A stretch of 54,925 nucleotides of DNA from Haplomitrium mnioides (lineage: Eukaryota; Marchantiophyta; Haplomitriopsida; Calobryales), in the NCBI GenBank assembly GCA_049999725.1, contig JBNGIS010038616.1, positions 1 to 54,925 on the forward strand. The letters are read 5' to 3'. The notes beneath the pieces were generated by a model. That model ran no database searches. It had not been told where the DNA came from and saw only the letters and a list, made by a program, of their open reading frames with translations. Made by a program: the position numbers and the translations under genes. Shown one piece after another: positions 1 to 11,070 of this stretch. The stretch's first letter is position 1, and each line of letters begins with the position of its first letter.

Positions 1-21
1 TGGAAACGTGACCAAACCGAC

Positions 22-606
22 ATGAACGACATGTTTGCCTATTCAGTATCCCAGACTATAGACAACACCATACCCGATCTTATATCAGTACAAGATGCGC
101 AATCAAGGTCGGATTGGCCACAATGGGAAAAAGCCATACACTCAGAACTTGACTCACTTATACATCGGCAAGTATTCAGATCAGTCATACCTACCACACC
201 AGACATCAACCTGACAGACTACAGATTTATATTTGTCAGGAAAAGAAATGCAAAAGGCGAAGTCACGAGATACAAAGCAAGACTCGTCGCGAAAGGATAC
301 ACACAAATCCCTGGAAAAGATTACAATCTGACATACTCACCAGTCATAGATACGATCACATATAGATATATGATAGCATTTGCAATTCAACGCAACCTCA
401 TCATGCATATCATGGATGTCATCACTACCTACTTATATGGCATACTCGACACTCAAATTTTTATGAAGGTACCCCATGAGCTCATATCTAGGATATCATT
501 CCACATTGAGGGGGAGAAACAACCAACTGAGGTTAGACCTTTTGTCCCTCAAGGCCAGAAATGTGAAAGTGGACCTTTTGTCCCTCACGGCCACAAATGT
601 GAAAGC
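22..606 (+). CDS. Copia-1 RT fragment, first copy (broken by gap)
   Basis: This frame encodes the N-terminal fingers and palm of a Copia-type RT: the 'KARLVAKGYTQ' motif, then 'PVIDTITYRYMIAFAIQ', then 'FMKVPHEL', followed by the first GPFVPHG-type repeats. It runs into a 100-N gap at 607. The stretch from about 329 to 606 is repeated almost exactly at 1072-1350. This copy is therefore probably an alternative haplotype or mis-scaffolded version of the same locus. It is not a separate gene. Confidence 0.7.
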
Positions 607-706
607 NNNNNNNNNNNNNNNNNNNNNNNNNNNNNNNNNNNNNNNNNNNNNNNNNNNNNNNNNNNNNNNNNNNNNNNNNNNNNNNNNNNNNNNNNNNNNN
701 NNNNNN
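607..706. other. Assembly gap (100 N)
   Basis: Exactly 100 N, the usual placeholder for a gap of unknown size. It lies inside the 36-bp repeat array, which probably defeated assembly. Confidence 0.99.
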
Positions 707-971
707 CTTTTGTCCCTTACAGCCAGCAAAGAGAGAATGGACCTTTTGTCCCTCACGGCTAGAAATGTGAAAGCGGACCTTTTGTCCCTCACAGCCAGTA
801 GAGAGAGAATGGACCTTTTGTCCCTCACGGCCAGAAAAGTGAAAGTAGACCTTTTGTCACTCACGAACACACAGACAAACAAAGACCTTTTGTCTCTGAC
901 GGCCAACATTTTGCAGATGGACCTATCGTCCAAAGAAGATACACAAGTCATGAAGGACCTTTTGTCCATAA
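707..971 (+). repeat. Isolated piece of the 36-bp GPFVPHG repeat array between two gaps
   Basis: This 265-bp contig piece carries repeats of the form 'ggaccttttgtccctcacgg' and a tail closely matching 1490-1615 (the 'cactcacgaacacacagac' and 'ccaaagaagatacacaagtc' stretches). It is a variant copy of the array inside the 1072-3125 reading frame and is flanked on both sides by 100-N gaps. Confidence 0.85.
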
Positions 972-1071
972 NNNNNNNNNNNNNNNNNNNNNNNNNNNNN
1001 NNNNNNNNNNNNNNNNNNNNNNNNNNNNNNNNNNNNNNNNNNNNNNNNNNNNNNNNNNNNNNNNNNNNNNN
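972..1071. other. Assembly gap (100 N)
   Basis: Second 100-N placeholder. The sequence resumes with a copy of the stretch already seen from about 329. Confidence 0.99.
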
Positions 1072-3125
1072 TGACATACTCACCAGTCATGGATACGATC
1101 ACATATAGATATATGATACCATTTGCAATTCAACGCAACCTCATCATGCATATCATGGATGTCATCACTGCCTACTTATATGGCATACTCGACACTCAAA
1201 TTTTTATGAAGGCACCCCCTGAGCTCATATCCAGGATATCATTCCACATTGAGGGGGAGAAACAACCAACTGAGGTGAGACCTTTTGTCCCTCAAGGCCA
1301 GAAATGTGAAAGTGGACATTTTGTCCCTCACGGCCAGAAATGTGAAAGTGGACCTTTTGTCCCTCACGGCCAGAAATGTGAAAGTGGACCTTTTGTCCCT
1401 CACGGCCAGAAATGTGAAAGCGGACCTTTTGTCCCTCACAACCAGCAAAGAGAGGTTAGACCTTTTGTCCCTCAAGGCCAGAAAAGTGAAAGTAGACCTT
1501 TTGTCACTCACGAACACACAGACAAACAGAGACTTTTTGTCTCTCACGGCCAACATTCTGCAGATGGACCTATCGTCCAAAGAAGATACACAAGTCATGA
1601 AGGACCTTCTGTCCATAACGGCTTGATGGCAAAACAAGGACCCTCTGTCCTTATGACAAAAAGGAAATGCCAGGCGATGGATGATATGTTGCAAACAGCT
1701 CAAAACAGATCATATATAAAGCCATCACATTTGCTGAGCACGAATCACAACAACGGACCTTCAGTCCCCACAAATGATATGCTAAACAAGCAACAGTACA
1801 CTGGACCTTTAGTCCAGCCAACAAAACAACTATTCAATGAACATCCAAAGGGACCTATAGTCCCCCATCGCGAAAATATACACAAAGGCAGACAACTGGC
1901 AGAGCAATCTATGAAAGCAACTGGAATATCATCAGACATATCAGGCTCAAAGATGGCTGTACAAGTCCTGCACTCAATGTATGGACTTAAACAGAGCGGT
2001 AGAAACTGGTATCAAAGATTCAAATCAGAAATGATGACTCTAAACTTCACCAATGAGGACATTGCACCATGCCTCTTTATGAAACAGGAAAACCCCGAAT
2101 ACGTCATAGTAGCAATATATGTAGATGACATTAACATTTTTGGCACACCACGACTAGCCAACGACACCATTGAGAAACTGAAGGACATATTTGAAATGCG
2201 AGACATTGGGGAACCTGACTTTTGCTTGGAAATACAGTTTGAACATCTACAAGACGGAATCCTAATCCATCAATCCACTTATACATCCAAAATCCTTAAA
2301 CAGTTCAACATGGATAAAGCTCATCCAACGAGCACCCCTATGGAAGTAAGATCATCAGATCCTACGAGGGACATGTTCTCAAAAAGAAAAGAAACAGAAC
2401 CAACATTAGGACCTGAAAAACCGTACCTTTCAGCAATAGGAGCACTGATGTACCTTGCAAATCAAACAAGACCAGACATAGCTTTCGCTGTGAACTTACT
2501 AGCAAGACACAGTTCCCAACCGACTATACGACATTGGAACGGCATCAAAAGGATTTTCAGATACCTTAAAGGTACTACAGACATAGGACTGTTCTTCCCG
2601 AAAACTGCAGATCATGACATTATAGGATATGCTGATGTCAGATATTTATCTGATCCCGACGACGCAAAGTCACAAACGGGATATGTATTCCTCAAAGGGG
2701 GCACAGCAATATCATGGAAAAGCACAAAACAAACAATCACTACCACCTCTACAAACCATGCGGAGATAATAGCCCTGTATGAAGCAAGTAGAGAGTATAT
2801 TTGGTTACGCCAACTCATTGACCATATTAACTCCAACACAAGCCAACCCCTCATCCAAGCACCTACATCTATATTTGAGGACAACAAGCCATGTGTTGAC
2901 CAAATCGCTCAAGGTTTCATCAAGGACGATAGAATAAAACACATAGCCCCAAAATTTTTCTATACTCATGAACAATATAATGACAAAATCAAGGTACAAT
3001 GGATACCTAGTAAACTAAACAGAGCTGACATGTTTACAAAACCTCTACTTCCCGCTCTACATAAAGAGCACAAAGAGGGTATTGGTATCAGAAAACTGTC
3101 TGAAATATACAAGAAACATATATAA
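1072..3125 (+). CDS. Copia-1 reverse transcriptase-RNase H with GPxV repeat insertion
   Basis: The first ATG is at 1089, giving 678 residues, but the frame is open from the gap and is the C-terminal part of a pol polyprotein. In order it has RT palm ('FMKAPPEL', about residue 40), then about 240 residues of low-complexity repeats, then RT resuming at 'MYGLKQSGRNWYQ' (about residue 298). The YVDD catalytic box is intact ('AIYVDDINIFG', about 2115). RNase H has 'GYADVRYLSDP', a 'HAEIIAL' acidic residue and 'EDNKPC', and the usual 'ADMFTKPL' end. There are no internal stops, so the frame has stayed open across the insertion. Copia RTs normally have only 20-30 residues between the two flanking motifs. 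Confidence 0.85.
1273..1880 (+). repeat. In-frame 36-bp / GPxV tandem repeat block inside RT
   Basis: About eight near-perfect 36-bp units encode 'GPFVPHGQKCES' (1273-1560). They then decay into irregularly spaced GP[FISL]V motifs ('GPIVQRR', 'GPSVHNG', 'GPSVLM', 'GPSVPTN', 'GPLVQPT', 'GPIVPHR') up to about 1880. Unit length is a multiple of three and the frame is kept throughout. Confidence 0.9.
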
Positions 3126-3270
3126 TCTTATTATTATTCTGACCTGCTGTCATATTTTCAGATTCATGAGTTATGCTTCTTAATATATATTGATGCTAAC
3201 CACAAGATTGTTTATAATTAGAATGCAGCTACTCAAACAGGTTGGACATATCACATATGACTTCGTGTTA

Positions 3271-3424
3271 TAGCCATAAGATAGCACAACAAAAGAGATC
3301 GAGTAGAACTACCTACACATTCATAGCCATAAGATAGCACAACAAAAGAGATCGAGTAGAACTACCTACACATTCATAGCCATAAGATAGCACAACAAAA
3401 GAGATCGAGTAGAACTACCTACAG
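3271..3424 (+). repeat. 53-bp tandem repeat, three copies, in Copia-1 3' UTR
   Basis: Copies start at 3271, 3324 and 3377, each with 'tagccataagatagcac' followed by 'gatcgagtagaactacctac'. They lie between the RNase H stop and the purine tract of Copia-1. Confidence 0.95.
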
Positions 3425-3658
3425 CGACATGATCACCTTATCATGATTTGATAACTTACAACACATCATACAGTTTTCATATTATGAACTCCATACATTA
3501 TATTCATTTATTTTACAAAATACTATATATGTGGTAACACTCTTTACGTAGAAAGAAAGTAGGAGGGTTTTAATGAGACTACACATATATAGGATATACA
3601 CTAGTCCTATCAAATGTGGCTGATTACATAATCAAGAGAAGAATGACCCAAGGGGGAG

Positions 3659-3830
3659 TGTTATAGAACATAGTGATACTCTTATATATAGAACACTGGG
3701 GAGTGTTATAGAACATAGTGATACTCCTATATATAGAACACTGACTATAGATAAGAGACCTCTTATCATTCCATTGATCAATACACTATTGGGAGGTGGA
3801 GTCTCTCTCTCTTACTCATACACTACAACA
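3659..3830 (+). repeat. Copia-1 3' LTR with an internal 45-bp duplication
   Basis: The element end carries two tandem copies of a 45-bp start (3659-3703 and 3704-3748), each beginning TGTTATAGAACATAG and preceded by a GGGGAG purine run. The LTR ends CTACAACA at 3830. The true LTR length is therefore either 172 or 127 bp. No 5' LTR is in the window for comparison. Confidence 0.7.
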
Positions 3831-3897
3831 ATTTTGGCACTAAAACTTTTTTTTCCATCTGTAATTGAATAGGAGGCAGGGAATCTCCTCGCTGCCT

Positions 3898-4640
3898 CTA
3901 TTGAGCACTTTTTTCTTGACGACTGACCACCGCGGTGTTGCTTCTGCCTTTCTTTTTGGCAGGGCGCAGAGCAATCTCTGCTGCACATTCTTTTGATCCC
4001 AGGTCGGAGGTAGAGGACAAGGTGGCGTGAAATGGCGTGATGGGTTTGCTCTTGCGCACCCCACTACCCATTGCCGTTGCTGGGACTGCACACCCAAATC
4101 TCGCTTCCACAGCTTCTTTCGCTTCTTGGAATGTCTCTGGATTGACAATGCGCACATCCACGTCTGGGTTGTCTGGCCCTTCATACCCCACGCACACTCT
4201 TCCTCCCTCGCCCTCCATCAGAAGTGGCTTCCTTCTTCCATTTGCACAGCAGACAAGCACGCAATTCTCTGCCAGCCCGTATCCTGGTGCAATCACATGC
4301 TCCCGCAATCCTGCCTCATGGAACATCTGGAGAAATGTGTTCATCACTTTGGGATTCACAGGCTCTGCATCTGGACACCATGAAGTGCAACGCAGACTAA
4401 TCGTATCGTGGCAGCAGAGATTGATCCAGGCTACAATCAGGCTTCTTACCCATAGCCTGTACATTCTCGCACATCGAAGTAGCCGACGACCAACATTCTG
4501 GGTGGACCCTCCCAGATCTTTTTGGATTCTAAGAATACATGCAGCTGCTTGGGCAAACCCTTAAGATCTTTCAAGAGGCATGCACTCACTGATTGTCCTA
4601 ATGGCATGCACAAGGCAATCTGAACCATGCTATGACTAAC
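3898..4640 (-). pseudogene. Acyl-AMP ligase-like (AMP-binding superfamily) fragment
   Basis: Read on the minus strand, 4464-3898 is open for 188 codons. It contains 'DAEPVNPKVMNTFLQMF', then 'PGYGLAENCVL', then 'VDVRIVNPET'. These resemble the 'GAEPV...', 'YGLAE' and 'VRIVDPET' stretches of fatty acyl-AMP ligases of the ANL superfamily. Only about 130 residues of the roughly 550-residue family length are present. The upstream part (to about 4640) is in other frames, and the last 70 residues do not look like the family. No promoter or start can be defended. This is probably a captured or decayed gene fragment next to the Copia-1 LTR. The family call rests on motif memory. Confidence 0.5.
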
Positions 4641-5039
4641 ATATGGCTACTAACACATCGACTACAGAAATCTACACCTACAACTCCCGTCTAACAGTCA
4701 TAAATAGTGAGAATCGGCTGCACCTGTAACACTCTTTCATCATTTACGCCCCACCATTCGCAAGTCCTTCATCACAGTTTGTTCTTCCTCACCAATTCTA
4801 TGTACCCGGTGTTATGAACGGTAATTGGTTCGGGAATCACATGGGTGCCGGCCTTCCTTATAGCATTCATGACAGGAATAATCGTGAGGTCTGAGAAGTA
4901 TCATATCCCTTCTCCCTCACTCATATTACAAGGGTTCAGACCCCTTACACCCTAATTTCTTTGTCCAATTAACCTCCCTCAAGGAATGCAGGAGATTAGC
5001 AAGGCTGACAGAACGCCCGATCAGTTCAAGTGCAGCAGA
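4641..5039. other. Intergenic, nothing recognised
   Basis: I see no coding region, RNA gene or clear repeat here. Confidence 0.5.
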
Positions 5040-5275
5040 AGTGCACTCACATCTCATCTGATCTCATTAATGAATGTATGCGTGCAGCAGAAGTGCTCTC
5101 ACATCTCATCTGATCNNNNNNNNNNCACATCTCATCTGATCTCATCAATGAATGTATGCGTGCAGCAGAAGTACACTCACTTCATCTCATCTCATCAATG
5201 AATGTTTGCGTGCAGCAGAAGTGCACTCACATTCTGCTGCACTCACATCTCATCTCATCTCATCAATGAATGTAT
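5040..5275 (+). repeat. Minisatellite, ~52-60 bp unit, with 10-N gap
   Basis: Repeats of 'cacatctcatctgatctcat' plus 'caatgaatgtatgcgtgcag' plus 'cagaagtgcactca', four to five imperfect copies. A 10-N gap sits at 5116-5125. Short open frames across it are only a by-product of the repeat. Confidence 0.9.
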
Positions 5276-6745
5276 GCAAGACAGATGTGCATGTAAACAC
5301 CAACCAGAAAAGTGAAGAAGCATCCCATTGCCTATAACATGTCCGACTCGGTCAACTTTCCCAATAGTTTTAATTTAACAATTTGCAAAAGTTTTAGAAA
5401 CCAATGCATTTAATTCGGAAGTACCACCAAAGATTTCCATGCTTGCGATCTGAGTAAACAATCACAGGGTAAGGAGATTCCATTCAAGGAAATAGTTCAA
5501 TGGGGCTAATGCTGATCAGTCAAAGTAATTAGAGTAAGCAATGCAATGGTGGCAATGATAGATGGCCATCACAGTACACAATCACGTGGTATCAAATGAT
5601 CGATCGGCAAAGGGAATTTTATCGGAGGTATGGTGCCATTGATTGGCATGGGAATTTGATCCTATCAAAAAATTGCATGCCTTCAATGATCGATGGGCAA
5701 ATTTTGATTCCAACCCAAAGTTGCACTGTAATTCTCGTGCTGTATGAATAAAATGAAATACGGGTACATCACTCCCGACATTCCTTGGAATTTGGAGAAC
5801 GCCAGGCAGCAATGTCCGGGAATTTGTGGAATGTCATCCGCAATCCATTGAAAGCTGTTGAAGCTGTATTACACGTCGTGCGAGTGAAGGCATTCGGGGA
5901 ACGTTTGAGACTATTTTTGACTGCGTGGATTTCCCTTCTCCGGTACTGTTGTCGTCACCAGCAGTACCGTCAACGTTGACAGTGTCGCATTCCATCATTC
6001 TCGGTCGGAATTCCTATTGTACGAAGTGTCGATTGTTACATTTGCACGGTAGCCGTTGTGCTGAGATAAGAAACGTTGACAAATCAAGCCACAGATTCTG
6101 CTATGAGTCCTCCCAATAACATGTGGAAATACATATCTGAAATTCTTGACGCTGAAAGTCATCGCATGCATGCGCTGTAGAAAAGTGGGGGTCGGCGATT
6201 TCTTTTGCTGACAAATTTCACCATGTTTATGAACAGAGCATCACCGCTTTGAAGATACGGTGGAAGCCGAATACGTATGCATTTGTTCCGGGTTGACTGT
6301 CAATTGTGGCTTTGTTTGCCAGGACATTGGAGTTGGCCATAGGTTTGTCTGGATCCATCCAAGGAAGGAAATAGGACAAGAGACACAATAATCTGGTACT
6401 GGATCGATTTTCACGATGTCCGTTGGCTATCGTGCCAGGCGGCCGCCGTGAATACAGTTCACTCCCCGAAATTTTTTGCCATCAATCCTGTGAATGTGTT
6501 CAAATCTGATTTTTGTTACGACTTCATTTCCCTGACCTTCCGACGATTTTTTCTGCTGCATAGAAGAGTTCTTCACAGGATCTGACCGACTCTCCTTCCC
6601 CCGCGTCTATCGATATATCCTGTACAAATAGTCCTTGCCAGGAGAAATCAAGACACTGAGGTGTCTAACAGTTCGAGCTTCAGCGGATAGAATTTGAAGT
6701 TCCAATCTTGAAAACAACTTTAGCAGCAGTATTGTAAGTGAGATC
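5276..6745. other. Intergenic / upstream region of the pectin acetylesterase gene
   Basis: No convincing coding exon was found on either strand. The last few hundred bases are presumably promoter and 5' UTR of the next gene; a TATA-like 'gatatatc' lies near 6611. Confidence 0.4.
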
Positions 6746-9518
6746 ATGGCAGTGAGCAGTAGTCAGCCTGCGCTGTGGCTGTTTCTAGTGTCATGGGTCG
6801 TTCTTGTCTATTTGACTGCCGCTCAGCCTGAGGGAAGAAACGCTTCTTATCACCTTCTTAAGAATGCAGCTGCGAGCATGGGTGCAGGTATTGGCTCCAG
6901 CCATGCATTGCTTATTGAACGATGTTGTCACTGTAGGCAGACTTTCTCAATAACCGACGCGGAACTCTTGCTGTCTGAGGTCATCAACTTCACTGTAGAG
7001 AATTCCCAGTAATGAATGATGATACGATTTTGCAGTGTGCTTGGATGGTTCTCCACCGGCGTACTGGCTCGTTCAGGGGTCTGGAACTGGTGCCAATAAG
7101 TGGTTGGTACATTTTGAGGTACGCAGTGCTTAGATTGTCAATTTCGCTGTATCGGTGCTGCATTAATGGCTTCCGTAACGCACTTGCTTTCTCAATCTCT
7201 GTTTGTGCTGAACAAGGGGTCATGACTTGAGCAGGGAGGAGGATGGTGCTCATCTCATGCAGAATGTGGGGCTCGTGCTAAGTCATACATGGGGTCCACG
7301 ACCTTCATGGGCAATGCGGACTTTACCAATCAAGGCATTTTCAGCGGCAATGGCACAACTAATCCCGGTAAACACTTCATGATCGCATCTGTTGATCAGC
7401 TGAGAAATTTTCATGTGAGTCTAGGATGGATAGGCATGCGAAACTGAACGCCCAACTGAGCCAAATTGATACACGACATACACGAAACAGTATATCACAT
7501 ACACGAAAACGAATACTTAGAATTTCAGATAGCTCACATACGCCTGAATGCGCAGATTTCTACAACTGGAACCTTGTGTTCGTAAGGTACTGTGATGGGG
7601 CTTCTTTCACTGGAAATCTAGAGCAGCCTATCATCGTGACTCCCAGTGATGGTGGACAGGTGAATCATCCGTTACGTAGTTGCACAGTACAATTCTCTTT
7701 CTTGCATGGAGTGCGATGCCTCTGCGACTGCTCATTGATGTAGCACCAGAACAACCTCAATGGTTTCGGCTGGATTCCCTTGGAATCTGCGTTGCTACGG
7801 AATCCAGTTTCTTACCATGGAGTGCTCGTTGTTGCTGGGAATGTGCAGGAGCAACTCATTTATTACAGGGGTCAGAGAATCTGGGAGGCGGTCATGGCTG
7901 ATCTGATCCTCAGCACGAACATCACTGCAGCTGCTATGGTACATGTGTCTCCACAGTTTTGTGCACTGATATCGCTAGACTAAGATGATCGCGGATTCTT
8001 GAACCCCCTGACGAGACTTTGGGCGGGTTGTATTTGCAGGCTGTTGTATCAGGATGTTCAGCAGGAGGTCTCACTGCCATTCTACACTGTGATCAGTTCG
8101 CGGCGCTGTTGTCCTCGGTGTACATTGTGAAATGCCTGCCGGATGCAGGGTTTTTCATCAACATGTGCGTGTTCATGAGACTGAATTTGAATGACTAATT
8201 TGAAACTTCAAACTCTAAAGAATGAACTGGTTCGTGCGGTATTACAAACTGACAACGATTATTGTACTGCATGTTAATTTGATGACTGATGGGCAGTTTG
8301 AAAGACTTTTGCAGACCAGATGTGTTCGGTGCTGAGATTGCGACACAAATCTTTAGAGGTGTTGTGATAACACAGGTAAGTGCATGGTCGACGCTGTAAT
8401 CTTCTGCAATTTATAGCCACAGACTATAGTCACTGATAAGCTTGCTTTGATTCTGTCGAGAACGTAACTGGTATCGCATTGTTCTCATCCATCAGAATGT
8501 GGCTTTGGACAACCGTTGTTTCGATGAAACAGACCCATCCCAGGTACGTACCATAAATTTGGGTTGGCTGCTGCGATCATTTGATCAGACATCTTCGATA
8601 AATGCCCTGGAATACAAAAGTTGCTAAGGGTCTGGCTGAGTTTGGTTGATGTTGGATGGCAACTTGTAATCCCAAGCAATGCGATTGACTGGGTGGGTAT
8701 GGATGCTTGCGAAATGTACAGTTTTGGCAGTGCTTCCTTCCTCAATATCTTCTGCGTTATATACGTACGCCTATTTACTTCATTCAATCAGCCTACGATT
8801 CTTGGCAGGTAAACAGACCTCACTCTTTCTTTCAAAGGACCGCGAAATTTTGTTTTCGCTTCTCCTGGATGACATGAGTGATTATGATCTAAACATTTGA
8901 TTGAAAATTCAGGACGCTTCGCTGTGCAGGTTCAAAGTACACTGGTTCCACAAACACAGGTGAAGGACCCATCATGGATAAATTGCACAAGCAATCTAGG
9001 CAACTGCAACAGCACCGAGCTAGGTTTCATTCAAAGTGTGTATCATGATCCTGCTGCATTTCTTCAAAGTTTCACATCTGCTGTCCTTTCATGCTCAATG
9101 CTGCTGCGATTATGTGCATCGACTAAGTGCAAAAACAATTGGGCCTTGTCCTCACCAGATTTCAGGAACGTGATGCGTGACCAAATTAGCAGCAACCTTC
9201 TCCAAGTTATTCACGGAGGAGAGTTCCTGGTCTCGTGCTATGCGCATTGTATGACTCTTGGTAGTACTTGGAATACACTGACGATCAACAATAAGGTGAG
9301 CTTCCCAATTCATCCATCTGCGCACCCACTCAGTCTGAAATTATACATCCGAACTATCGAAAGAAAGAGGCTGACAGCACTCTGTCCAACCTGTGTTTGT
9401 GCAGACTATGGCACAGGCGGTGGGCGATTGGGTGTATGAGAGGAATACTACGGGAGGCCCATTCACGGTGGACGCACCCTTCCCAGCAAATCCAGCATGC
9501 ACAGGAGCACCCATCTAG
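6746..9518 (+). CDS. Pectin acetylesterase (CE13 / Notum-like family), 12 exons
   Basis: Exons by hand: 6746-6887, 7036-7118, 7235-7367, 7556-7659, 7849-7938, 8040-8164, 8297-8375, 8496-8543, 8731-8808, 8930-9035, 9159-9295, 9405-9518. All introns are GT-AG and total coding length is 1239 nt (412 residues), the normal family length. The enzyme removes O-acetyl groups from pectin in the cell wall. An N-terminal hydrophobic signal peptide ('[18 protein letters not shown]') fits secretion. Family marks: '[10 protein letters not shown]' (residue 48 on), oxyanion-hole 'GGGWC' (76-80), '[15 protein letters not shown]', nucleophile Ser191 in 'SGCSAGG', Asp291 in 'SAYDSWQ' and His359 in 'SCYAHC', so the triad is complete. 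A poly(A) signal AATAAA lies at 9633-9638. The weakest boundary is the exon 10/11 junction, where a GT-rich donor at 9036 was chosen to keep frame. Confidence 0.93.
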
Positions 9519-11031
9519 AAGTACATACAATCCAACTGCACAAAGCAACCCTTGATCATGATCATTGTTCTTTCGTAAACAGCCCGCCATGGCAGTGGTC
9601 TGGAACAGCATAATTGATTGTATTCATCGATGAATAAAGTTTCTACTCTTACCCATAAATGTTTCTCACGTAATTAGGTTTAGTGCTAATTCTACTTTTC
9701 TCAATGGAGAATGATAAGGCTCCGACGAAGCTCCATGAAGATAGGACTGACGACGAGATTTTCGCGATGGATGGTCATTTTGGGTCTCTGATCGTGACTT
9801 TCCTGGTGCTGACTGATGTTTGTGAGGGTCACCCCGGGACGTGGATAAAGAATCGCAGGGTAAACGATGAGTTGTTGCCCAGTTACACTGCTCAGATCGT
9901 GTGAACCAAAGTGCAGCTGCGCCGGTTCGCTGCGTACCCTTTCACTGTTCAGAACTGTGTAAAACAGAGGCAATACTTGGACGTAGTTACTACTGCTTGA
10001 AGGATTCGACTTTGGTTTCTGAATTTATTGAGCTGACGAGAGTTTCAGATCTCCTCACTCTACGCATTAATTTGGTTTTGAAGGATTGAGCATACAAATA
10101 GCTAAGGTGAGACGGCACACTAGGGAGATTTTCGTTTTACGATATTGTGCACAAGTTATAGCCTGCGATACTTGGCAACTGGTACAGAAATTTGGAATGT
10201 AATTGGATAATAAAGTTCCAATTGTTGGTCAGACATGCAAAGATTGCATTCCTCACTTCGGCTGTCGAATTTCGAGTCTATGCTTTCAACTAAACTACGT
10301 AGTTGTGTTTTTCATTTCCGCGGAAGATTAAGGCTGCATCTCCATGAATTCCAAGATCAGCAGTCCCTGTCTTGTGCTGCCGCGCTTCTCATCACATAAT
10401 AGATGAGGTATAGGCATAGTATAGCTGAAGACGCGCACCAGCATCAATCAAGCGGAGTGTTGCTTGTTAATGCAATACAAATGTGTTATGTCTCTGTGAT
10501 TCAGGCGTTGGGTTCTTTGTCTTAGACATGGGCTGTCGAGATATGCAAGCGCTTTCATTCCCTCAAGAACAAACCTTCGACAAGCAAAACCAAATCCCCT
10601 GAGTTCCAGGTTGCCACAAGTCCCCAAAGATGACAGGATTGCCTTCTAGTTACACTCAGGAATTTGATTAAAGCGATCTCTGTCACAGACATTGAAATAT
10701 ATCTCGAGAGAAATGCTCAGGTTTGAGATTTGGCGTGTATGAGCTCCACCTTCCAATTCGAACAGGCAACAGTCACGTAATGTAAGCTAGTTTACGACAG
10801 TGCAGATCGAGGAGCCGAAGTATGTGTAACAGACAGAGGACGGAAAACTCTACGGTCGTAAGAATCGGATCGTGATGAACAAAGTTGTTGGGATAGAAGT
10901 AGTTCGGACGGAGGAGCCTGAAATGGGTGGTAGGTCGTTGTAATGCTCTAGACGAAGAAGTCCTGTGAGCTCTGTGCGCCAGCGGAAGAGTACCGCCACT
11001 CAAGCAGCAAGAGCAAGAGACTAAAGCAGCA

Positions 11032-11070
<39 letters not shown>

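Larger units (their letters stand above)
1..3830 (+). mobile_element. Ty1/Copia LTR retrotransposon, 3' part (Copia-1)
   Basis: The window opens inside the pol region of a Copia element. Reverse transcriptase, RNase H, a 3' untranslated region with a 53-bp triplicate, a purine tract (3651-3658) and a short 3' LTR follow in order. The LTR begins TGTTATAGAAC at 3659 or 3704 and ends CTACAACA at 3830, giving the TGTT/AACA inverted ends usual for LTRs. The 5' LTR, gag, protease and integrase lie outside the window. Two 100-N gaps interrupt it, and part of the RT is present twice (see separate entries). Confidence 0.85.

Noticed and set aside
1273-1560. CRISPR-like array of 36-bp repeats
   Set aside because: The units are head-to-tail without unique spacers, are in frame in a retrotransposon RT, and the genome is eukaryotic.
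496-1703. Minus-strand open frames of 154-195 codons across the Copia-1 repeats (repeating 'AVRDKRSTFTF')
   Set aside because: They are mirror images of the 36-bp repeat array, which has no stops on several frames; no start context or homology.
4037-4564. Plus-strand 175-codon frame opposite the acyl-AMP ligase fragment
   Set aside because: The recognisable motifs are all on the minus strand; this frame has no family features.
7743-7848. Extra coding in pectin acetylesterase intron 4 ('[16 protein letters not shown]')
   Set aside because: Open in frame but absent from the family; the acceptor at 7848 joins 'DGGQ' to '[12 protein letters not shown]' as expected.
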